A DNA stretch of 8,533 bases from Lachnospiraceae bacterium (GTDB lineage: Bacteria > Bacillota > Clostridia > Lachnospirales > Lachnospiraceae). The stretch is taken from the NCBI GenBank assembly GCA_031285465.1, contig JAITWD010000043.1, positions 1-8,533 of the forward strand, given 5' to 3'. The notes beneath the pieces were generated by a model, which had not been told where the DNA came from, searched no databases, and saw only the letters and a program-made list of their open reading frames with translations. The first letter of the stretch is position 1. Each line of letters begins with the position of its first letter. The position numbers were made by a program, and so were the translations under genes. This document shows, piece by piece, positions 1-4,816 of this stretch.

Positions 1-207
1 GCATTCTTCAACCAATATCCGGCCGGACGTTGGTTGATCTACACCACCTAACATGTGTAGCAAGGTAGACTTTCCCGAACCGGAAGCTCCAATCACGGCG
101 ACAAACTCTCCGTACTCTACCGAAAAATCCACATGATCCAGTGCGGTAACGGTATTGGTTCCCGTTCCATAGGTTTTGGTTAAGTTTTCTGTTCTTAATA
201 ATTCCAT
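1..207 (-). CDS. ABC transporter ATP-binding protein, MacB/BceA/LolD type (3' part outside window)
   Basis: Only the first 69 codons are present; the gene continues past base 1. The start is the ATG at 207-205, preceded by GGAGG about 7 bases upstream. The N-terminus reads MELLRTENLTKTYG, then an A-loop region, then the Walker A motif GASGSGKS (residues 40-47) followed by TLLHMLGGVDQPTSG. This is the typical opening of the ATPases that pair with FtsX-like permeases (MacB, LolD, BceA families), where one helix after Walker A leads into a 'PTSG' turn. The Walker B and signature motifs lie outside the window. The gene follows a two-component system on the same strand, which in Firmicutes is the usual layout of detoxification modules against cell-wall-active peptides. 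The ABC family is clear; substrate and peptide-resistance role are inferred from context. A permease gene is expected next. Confidence 0.9.
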   Translation of the reverse strand, partial: MELLRTENLTKTYGTGTNTVTALDHVDFSVEYGEFVAVIGASGSGKSTLLHMLGGVDQPTSGRILVEEC

Positions 208-252
208 GTTATATTATCCTCCAAATGTCTCTTTTAAAATCAAGCTGGCGCT

Positions 253-308
253 AAAATCACTTTAATAAAATCACTTCAATAAAGTTATTTTAATAAAAGT
301 ACTTTAAC
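253..308. repeat. Four tandem 14-bp repeats upstream of the ABC gene
   Basis: Four head-to-tail units of exactly 14 bp are visible at 253-266, 267-280, 281-294 and 295-308: AAAATCACTTTAAT, AAAATCACTTCAAT, AAAGTTATTTTAAT and AAAAGTACTTTAAC. The first two differ at one base; the others diverge more. The array sits 46-101 bases before the ABC ATPase start codon, in the gap behind the histidine kinase gene. It could be an operator array for the neighbouring response regulator, an AT-rich promoter element, or a slippage-generated repeat. The repeat itself is seen directly; its function is inferred. Confidence 0.8.
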
Positions 309-317
309 ACAGTAAAA

Positions 318-335
318 TGACAATCGGGTGACAAT
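318..335. promoter_or_regulatory. Direct repeat TGACAAT-N4-TGACAAT, candidate response-regulator site
   Basis: Two identical 7-bp copies (318-324 and 329-335) are separated by CGGG, giving an 11-bp period, one DNA turn. Read on the coding strand of the ABC gene this is ATTGTCA-N4-ATTGTCA. Tandem 7-bp half-sites with about 4 bp between them are the standard form of OmpR/PhoB-family binding sites. It lies between the histidine kinase stop codon and the 14-bp repeats, 111-128 bases before the ABC start. I could not find a convincing -35/-10 pair behind it, which fits an activator-dependent promoter but does not prove one. Confidence 0.45.
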
Positions 336-338
336 AGC

Positions 339-1403
339 TCATATGTGGTGATAAAATTTTGCTGTAAAAAGTGCTCCGCCATTTGATCGGTTTTCAGCGG
401 TCAGATCACCATTTTGTTCAACAATGATAGCCTTTGCCAGCGAAAGACCAATGCCCGCACTGTCAGCGCCGGCATTCTTGCCACGATAGAAGCGGGTGAA
501 CAAATGGGGCAGATCATCGGTAGGGATGCCATCGCCGTTGTCCTCGATCATAAGCAGGGTACAAAGGGGGCCTTCCTCCCAGCTTACCATCAATTCACCA
601 CCCACCGGTGTGTACTCACAGCAGTTCCTTAAAATATTTATAAAAGCCTGAGTGCTCCAATAGAAGTCGCCCAAATACATAGCTTCGGTGTCGGGGAGCA
701 ATAGGGTTTGATGTTTATTTTCCAAAAAGGGTAGTAGCGATTCACGGACCGATTCGATCATCTCCCGGACATCAACCGGTTTACGTTTAAGTGTAAGGGT
801 GCCCGCATCCAGACGAGACAGCGCCAATAGTGTGGATACCAATAAATTCAACCGCTCTGCCTGAGTGCTGATGTGTGCCGTATATTCAGTAAGTCGGCCA
901 GAGGTTTCGGTCGCAAGGAGATCGGACATAAGTGAGATGGAAGCGAGAGGGGTTTTAAGTTGATGTGCAATATCGGAAAGATTTTTAGCAAGATTTTCTT
1001 TTTCGGCCTGTGCCGATTCTCGCCCCTCCCGCAGAAGGATCAGGGTTTTATACAGCTCGTCCTCCAAGGAAGAAAGCTCATCCTCTTTAACCATCGGTCG
1101 CAGGCTGTATTTACCTTCGTTCATCTGTCGCAGATAGGCGGTCAGATTAGCAACCCGTTGTTTTTTACGCCGTTGTCGGTTTAGCCGAAAAAGGAACACC
1201 ACTCCGGTCAGTATGGAGGCAAAGAGGGCAGCTGTGCACAGGATGACCACATGATCAAAGACACCCAAAAGATCGATATGGCTACTGGCGCTATATCGAT
1301 CCATAATCCGGTCAGCGGCCTGGTTACCGGCGAATATACCTGTTACTGCAAAAAAAAGAAATGATGCTCCGAAAAGTAGTGCAAGATTTTTTTTATTGGT
1401 CAT
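339..1403 (-). CDS. Sensor histidine kinase, two-component system
   Basis: This 354-residue membrane sensor kinase should autophosphorylate on a histidine and pass the phosphate to the response regulator encoded just upstream. Two membrane helices are visible (about residues 6-26 and 52-72) with only about 25 residues between them outside, so there is no sizeable extracellular sensor domain. A HAMP-like linker follows (about 75-135). The H-box reads IAHQLKTPL, with the phosphorylated histidine at 147. The ATPase domain has an N-box (N256, N260, with CCEYTP), a G1 box DNGDGI (288-293), an F-box LFTRFYRG (301-308) and a G2 box GIGLSLAKA (317-325). All catalytic boxes are intact. The gene overlaps the regulator's 3' end by 11 bases, so the two are co-translated. 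The short loop resembles kinases that sense through a partner ABC transporter, which fits the downstream ABC gene. Ligand unknown. Confidence 0.95.
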   Translation of the reverse strand: MTNKKNLALLFGASFLFFAVTGIFAGNQAADRIMDRYSASSHIDLLGVFDHVVILCTAALFASILTGVVFLFRLNRQRRKKQRVANLTAYLRQMNEGKYSLRPMVKEDELSSLEDELYKTLILLREGRESAQAEKENLAKNLSDIAHQLKTPLASISLMSDLLATETSGRLTEYTAHISTQAERLNLLVSTLLALSRLDAGTLTLKRKPVDVREMIESVRESLLPFLENKHQTLLLPDTEAMYLGDFYWSTQAFINILRNCCEYTPVGGELMVSWEEGPLCTLLMIEDNGDGIPTDDLPHLFTRFYRGKNAGADSAGIGLSLAKAIIVEQNGDLTAENRSNGGALFTAKFYHHI

Positions 1404-2073
1404 TAGTGTCCACCGCCTTGTATCCGATGCCGCGTACTGTTTTAATTCGGTCGGATGATTCGCCCAACTTTTCCCGAAGACGTTTCATGGTGACGGTGAG
1501 CGTATTATCTTCGACAAAGTGGCTATCGTTATCCCAAAGCAATTCCAATAGCTTGTTGCGGGTAAGGGTTTGGTTCTTATTTTGTAACAGAGTAAGAAGC
1601 AAGCGGTATTCGCTGGCGGTCAGTGCAACTTCCGCTCCATTGGCAGTTACCTTTGTCTGTGATTGCAAAAGCAGAATTTCACCACAGGTAAGGGCATCAT
1701 GGTCCGGAGGATGTTGGGAATACCGCCGCAGTACCGCGCGAATGCGTGACAAAAGCACCGGCAAACGAAAGGGCTTGATGATGTAGTCATCACCGCCCAT
1801 ATCCAGCCCCTTAGTTATATCACGTTCATCATCGCGTACCGTCAGGAAGATAATGGGGATATTAAATTTGCGTTTGATTTCTTCACATAGCGAAAAGCCG
1901 TTTCCGTCTGGCAGGTTAAGATCCAACAGGACAAGGCTGGGCATCATTGGCAAATAGTTTCTTGCACCTACGATATTTTCGGCAGTTAAAACCAAAAACC
2001 CTTCGCGTTCCAAGGCATCACCCATACCCATACGCAGGGTGGAGTCGTCCTCTACCAATAGTATTGTTTGCAT
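1393..2073 (-). CDS. OmpR-family response regulator
   Basis: This is a DNA-binding regulator activated by the adjacent kinase. Numbering from MQTILLVEDD, the receiver domain spans about 1-115, with acidic pocket E8/D9/D10, phospho-acceptor D51 (in LLDLNLPDG), T78 and K100 (in IIKPF). A linker leads to a winged-helix domain (about 128-222) ending in TVRGIGYKAV, the hallmark of the OmpR/PhoB class. I chose the ATG at 2073 because receiver domains of this family begin almost at once with this motif. An ATG at 2124 would add 17 residues (MISGCGKAADG...) that look unlike the family. A TTG at 2085 is a third option, with a GGATGGG stretch ahead of it. None has a strong ribosome binding site. The gene follows spmB closely and overlaps the kinase gene. 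Its targets may include the repeats at 253-335 and perhaps 3893-3936. Confidence 0.95.
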   Translation of the reverse strand: MQTILLVEDDSTLRMGMGDALEREGFLVLTAENIVGARNYLPMMPSLVLLDLNLPDGNGFSLCEEIKRKFNIPIIFLTVRDDERDITKGLDMGGDDYIIKPFRLPVLLSRIRAVLRRYSQHPPDHDALTCGEILLLQSQTKVTANGAEVALTASEYRLLLTLLQNKNQTLTRNKLLELLWDNDSHFVEDNTLTVTMKRLREKLGESSDRIKTVRGIGYKAVDTNDQ

Positions 2074-2098
2074 TTGATTTTTCAAACTAATCCCATCC

Positions 2099-2129
2099 GC
2101 GGCCTTGCCGCATCCACTAATCATTAGTG
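2099..2129. repeat. 15-bp palindrome plus GC-rich hairpin between spmB and the response regulator
   Basis: CACTAAT-C-ATTAGTG (2115-2129) is a perfect inverted repeat with 7-bp arms. Directly beside it, GCGGC-CTT-GCCGC (2099-2111) is a perfect 5-bp stem with a 3-base loop. If the response regulator starts at 2073, both lie in its untranslated leader. If it starts at 2124, they lie over its first codons. They could form an operator or an RNA structure that sets translation of the regulator. No T-run follows the hairpin in the minus-strand direction, so it is not a typical intrinsic terminator. Confidence 0.6.
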
Positions 2130-2134
2130 AAATA

Positions 2135-2668
2135 TTATGCCATCATTATCCCCGCTAAAACGACACTGGCGATAACTCCTGCTAAAGTGGCGATCAGTGC
2201 GCCAGTTAGTGTATATCGGGTCTTGGTAACCTTAGCGGCGATGAAGTATACCGACATGGTGTAAAAGATCGTTTCGGTGCAACTCATCATGATCGAGGTG
2301 ATCATCCCGACTCGCGAATCGGTTCCATAGGTTTTGAAGATGTCCAGGACCAGGCCGGTAGCGGCCGAGGAAGAAAACATCTTAACCAGTACCACCGGAA
2401 CTAACGGAGCGGGGAAGCCGAACCGGTCGGTCAGCTGACCCAATAATCGCCCGATATATTCCAGAAACCCGGAGGCACGCAGAACCCCGACAGCAATCAT
2501 CAATGCCACCAGCGTAGGCATTATGCCGATAACGGTCTGAAAGCCATCCTTTGCCCCCTTGATAAATTCCTCATAGACTTTGTGCTTGTTTAGCAACCCA
2601 TAAGCGACAATATAAAAGATCAATACCGGAATTATAATATTAGAAATATTGGATAGTACATTCAACAT
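2135..2668 (-). CDS. spmB: Spore maturation protein B (SpmB), Gate-domain membrane protein
   Basis: A 177-residue hydrophobic protein matching SpmB in length and layout. It has a membrane helix near residues 10-27, further hydrophobic segments near 44-64, 86-110, 119-145 and 153-176, and the conserved stretch SCTETIFYTMSVYF (129-142), typical of the nucleoside-recognition/Gate family. In Bacillus, SpmA and SpmB are needed for spore core dehydration and hence heat resistance; the biochemical activity is not established. The start ATG at 2668 has GAGG about 6 bases upstream. Two oddities are visible. The usual partner gene spmA is not upstream: the 159 bases before spmB carry many stops, then argC. 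A response regulator gene follows closely. Family assignment is from recognisable sequence; a sporulation role in this organism is inferred. Confidence 0.9.
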   Translation of the reverse strand: MLNVLSNISNIIIPVLIFYIVAYGLLNKHKVYEEFIKGAKDGFQTVIGIMPTLVALMIAVGVLRASGFLEYIGRLLGQLTDRFGFPAPLVPVVLVKMFSSSAATGLVLDIFKTYGTDSRVGMITSIMMSCTETIFYTMSVYFIAAKVTKTRYTLTGALIATLAGVIASVVLAGIMMA

Positions 2669-2712
2669 GCGGACCTCATTTCAAAGGCTTCACGTCCTAT
2701 TATTAATTCAGT

Positions 2713-2742
2713 ATATTATTGCCGACTGGTGGATTAGAACAA
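2713..2742 (-). promoter_or_regulatory. Weak candidate promoter for spmB
   Basis: On the minus strand TTGTTC (2742-2737) is followed after 18 bases by TAATAT (2718-2713), about 45 bases before the spmB start. Both hexamers match the housekeeping consensus at only 4 of 6 positions. I did not find a clear sporulation sigma-E or sigma-G promoter here. This is the best candidate in an AT-rich gap, no more. Confidence 0.25.
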
Positions 2743-2746
2743 AAGT

Positions 2747-2776
2747 GTGCTTCGTGCATTCATGCGGATAAAGCAC
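2747..2776 (-). terminator. Possible weak terminator or hairpin downstream of argC
   Basis: On the minus strand GTGCTT (2776-2771) pairs with AAGCAC (2752-2747). A small inner hairpin GCAT-GA-ATGC sits in the loop, and ACTTTTG follows. The position, about 50 bases after the argC stop and ahead of spmB, fits a terminator. The outer stem is short, not GC-rich, and the T-run is only four bases, so read-through is likely if it works at all. Confidence 0.3.
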
Positions 2777-2827
2777 CTTTATTGAGCATTCTTTGTTCTG
2801 CATGGGTAGAGCTGTGCTCGATTATGC

Positions 2828-3775
2828 TTATAAGACCAGCCCGGTATCCTCGGCGCAACCTAAAGCTAGGTTCATACATTGAATGGCAGCTCCGGAAGCT
2901 CCCTTTCCCAAATTATCAAACTGTGCTGAAAGGACGATGCGATCATCATTACCGGTTGGATAAATATTCAGACCATCCCAACCGGCGCTTTCGTTACAGC
3001 AAAGAAACTTCGATGAGGTTTCATCGTCGTATGATGGCATGACCCTGATAAAATTCTTTCCGGCGTAGGTATCGGCAAAAAAATCTGCCAGTTCACGGGG
3101 GGTGGTTTTGGAGCGCAGTTGAGAGGAAAACAGCGGGATCGAAACCACCATACCCTGATAATAATCGGCAATGATCGGACTAAAAATAGGTGTATTGGTA
3201 AGACCGGTGATCTGTTGTATCTCTTTTAGATGTTTGTGCTGCTGCCCCAAAGCATATAACCGGGGCGCATTATACTGTGGTGCGCGATCGCTGTTTTCAT
3301 ATTCGGCGATCATTTTTTTGCCGGCACCACTATAGCCGCTTATCGCATGGATGGCAGCCAGATGATCGGACGATAGAATACCGGCCTTTATCAGTGGATA
3401 AATCAGCGCAATAACGCCGGTGGCATAGCAACCCGGAACAGCGATGCGTTTACCGGATATTATCGCTTTACGATGTTGCGAAGATAATTCGGGAAAACCG
3501 TAACTCCAGCCAGGCATCGTCCGGTGTGCGGTAGAGGTGTCAATGATCGTAACCCGCTCATTTTCCACCAATGCCACCGATTCCCGGGCGGCATCGTCCG
3601 GCAGACAAAGAAAGGTGATATCCGATTGATTGATCAGCTTCGCGCGCTCAGCGGGATCCTTTCGCAGCTTTGGATCAATGATCAGCAGTTCAATATCGGT
3701 CCGTGATTGAAAACGTTCATATATCCTTAATCCGGTTGTGCCCTCACTTCCGTCGACAAATACTTTGTGTTTCAT
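2828..3775 (-). CDS. argC: N-acetyl-gamma-glutamyl-phosphate reductase, short (type 2) form
   Basis: ArgC reduces N-acetylglutamyl phosphate to the semialdehyde with NADPH, the third step of arginine/ornithine synthesis in the cytosol. From the chosen start the protein has 315 residues, the length of the short ArgC class rather than the roughly 345-residue class. The N-terminus KVFVDGSEGTTGLRI is the dinucleotide-binding loop of this class. The active-site cysteine lies in VPGCYATG (C116 from this start), followed by the SGYSGAGKK loop (about 146-154) and an LGKGASGAA stretch near the C-terminus. The ATG at 3775 is preceded by GGAGG with 8 bases of spacing. An in-frame ATG at 3790 lies just ahead of that Shine-Dalgarno sequence and has none of its own, so 3775 is preferred. 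No other arginine gene is in the window, so argC stands apart from an argJBDF-type cluster here. Confidence 0.94.
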   Translation of the reverse strand: MKHKVFVDGSEGTTGLRIYERFQSRTDIELLIIDPKLRKDPAERAKLINQSDITFLCLPDDAARESVALVENERVTIIDTSTAHRTMPGWSYGFPELSSQHRKAIISGKRIAVPGCYATGVIALIYPLIKAGILSSDHLAAIHAISGYSGAGKKMIAEYENSDRAPQYNAPRLYALGQQHKHLKEIQQITGLTNTPIFSPIIADYYQGMVVSIPLFSSQLRSKTTPRELADFFADTYAGKNFIRVMPSYDDETSSKFLCCNESAGWDGLNIYPTGNDDRIVLSAQFDNLGKGASGAAIQCMNLALGCAEDTGLVL

Positions 3776-3810
3776 TTTATTGCCCTCCATTAAACTTTAT
3801 TAAATTAAAA

Positions 3811-3828
3811 AGTGTATAAAAATTGCTT
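3811..3828. promoter_or_regulatory. Possible ARG-box-like ArgR site in the argC leader
   Basis: GTGTATAAAAATTGCTT has one half (TGTAT, then four A's) that fits the ArgR half-site pattern TGNAT-WWWW. The second half (ATTGC instead of ATNCA) fits poorly. It lies in the argC 5' leader, about 17-35 bases downstream of the predicted transcription start, a place where ArgR could block transcription. A single imperfect box in AT-rich DNA is weak evidence. Confidence 0.25.
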
Positions 3829-3850
3829 GATTTATGGTATTTATTGGTTT

Positions 3851-3879
3851 AGGATAACATTTAACAGCTCACTGGTCAA
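3851..3879 (-). promoter_or_regulatory. Promoter of argC
   Basis: On the minus strand TTGACC (3879-3874) is followed after exactly 17 bases by TATCCT (3856-3851). The -35 matches at 5 of 6 positions and the -10 at 4 of 6. Transcription should start near 3845, giving a leader of about 70 bases before the argC ATG at 3775. It is back-to-back with, and does not overlap, the natAB promoter on the other strand. Confidence 0.6.
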
Positions 3880-3892
3880 TTGAAAATTAAAT

Positions 3893-3936
3893 ATTAAGTT
3901 CACCTTAAGATTGACTTAAATTCAGCTTAAATTTAG
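3893..3936 (+). promoter_or_regulatory. Four tandem 11-bp TTAA-core repeats upstream of the natAB promoter
   Basis: Four consecutive 11-bp units are visible: ATTAAGTTCAC (3893), CTTAAGATTGA (3904), CTTAAATTCAG (3915) and CTTAAATTTAG (3926-3936). The core is TTAAG/A with T at position 8 (and usually 7), repeating once per DNA turn. The array ends 9 bp before the natAB -35 box, covering about -87 to -44 from the expected start point. Phased hexamers TTA-A-- at 11-bp spacing are the form of PhoP-type sites of Firmicutes (TTAACA-like boxes 5 bp apart) and of OmpR-family activators generally. The repeats are seen directly; the binding protein is inferred. Confidence 0.6.
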
Positions 3937-3945
3937 TCAAACTAA

Positions 3946-3973
3946 TTGACAAAAGCCGACAGTAAATTATTAT
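3946..3973 (+). promoter_or_regulatory. Promoter of natA-natB
   Basis: TTGACA (3946-3951) is a perfect -35. After 16 bases comes TATTAT (3968-3973), a 5-of-6 match to the -10 consensus. Transcription should begin near 3980, leaving a leader of about 30 bases. With so good a core promoter, factors bound to the repeats just upstream may tune it rather than be essential. Confidence 0.75.
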
Positions 3974-3993
3974 GTAGCAGTTACATATAAAAA

Positions 3994-3999
3994 AGGAGG
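3994..3999 (+). promoter_or_regulatory. Strong ribosome binding site that selects the GTG start of natA
   Basis: AGGAGG within AAAAGGAGGG lies 10 bases before GTG at 4010. The ATG at 4003 is too close and its frame reaches TGA after four codons, so GTG is the start codon. Confidence 0.8.
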
Positions 4000-4009
4000 G
4001 TAATGTACA

Positions 4010-4816
4010 GTGATTGAAGCAAGAGAATTAACTAAAACCTTTATGCGGACTTTGTTGGACGATAACGAAAAAAACAAGAAAAACAGCAGGAAGAAAGGCA
4101 AAATCCGAAATGTAAAGGAGGAATTTTTAGCAGTGGACCGGATTTCTTTTCGGGTAGACAGGGGTGAAATCGTGGGGATTCTTGGTCCTAATGGTGCCGG
4201 TAAAACCACCTTATTACGGATGCTGGGTAATATGATGGAACCGTCCGCAGGTGAGGTGATAATTACCGATGAAGAGGGTAATGCGATTGATGATGTGGTG
4301 GAAAAAAAGCGCAATATTGGCTACCTGTCCGGTAACACTAAGCTATACCACCGGTTGAGTACCCGGGAGATGTTAATAATGTTGGGTGAGATATATGGTT
4401 TAGCGCAGGAGGAATGTCATCGTCGGATTGAGGAAATTTTTACGGTGCTCGATATGACCAAATTTGGTGATAATCGGATCGAACGATTGTCCACCGGTCA
4501 GACCCAACGGGCATCCATTGCCCGCTGTCTGATTCATTCTCCATCCATTTATATCTTTGATGAACCGACCCTGGGACTGGATATTTTGAGTGCCGATGCA
4601 ATCATTGATTTTATGAAGAGTCAAAAGGAACGAGGGAAGGCGGTTTTATATTCCACGCATTATATGGAAGAAGCCCAGTTTTTATGTGACCGGATCATTA
4701 TGATCCATGAAGGACATATTATCGCTCATGGGACAGCGGAGAAGATTATGTCTGATACATCTACTGATAATCTTCGGCATGCTTTCCATGCTGTAATGAA
4801 GGGGGTAAGTAAATGA
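4010..4816 (+). CDS. natA: ABC exporter ATP-binding subunit, NatA type
   Basis: A 268-residue ATPase that should drive the NatB permease encoded next. Walker A is GPNGAGKT (59-66), the signature LSTGQTQRA (160-168), Walker B IYIFDEP (180-186), D-loop LGLD (188-191) and switch histidine H217 in STH. The Q-loop region reads GYLSGNTKLY (104-113), the NatA form in which the usual glutamine is replaced, followed by HRLSTRE. NatA of Bacillus works with NatB in Na+ extrusion, but relatives have varied substrates, so the sodium role is not certain. The GTG start is set by a strong ribosome binding site. An unusual lysine/asparagine-rich stretch (about 17-37) lies between the first strand and the conserved FLAVDRISF, making the N-terminus longer than in compact family members. 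The TGA stop overlaps the natB ATG (ATGA), so translation is coupled. Confidence 0.92.
   Translation: MIEARELTKTFMRTLLDDNEKNKKNSRKKGKIRNVKEEFLAVDRISFRVDRGEIVGILGPNGAGKTTLLRMLGNMMEPSAGEVIITDEEGNAIDDVVEKKRNIGYLSGNTKLYHRLSTREMLIMLGEIYGLAQEECHRRIEEIFTVLDMTKFGDNRIERLSTGQTQRASIARCLIHSPSIYIFDEPTLGLDILSADAIIDFMKSQKERGKAVLYSTHYMEEAQFLCDRIIMIHEGHIIAHGTAEKIMSDTSTDNLRHAFHAVMKGVSK

Noticed and set aside
1361..1786. A 141-codon plus-strand open frame antisense to the regulator and kinase genes
   Set aside because: It lies opposite highly conserved DNA-binding and receiver codons; its Ser/Arg-rich composition is typical of antisense shadows.
2719..3042. A 107-codon plus-strand open frame crossing the argC 3' end
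   Set aside because: It mostly overlaps conserved argC sequence in antisense and shows no recognisable protein features.
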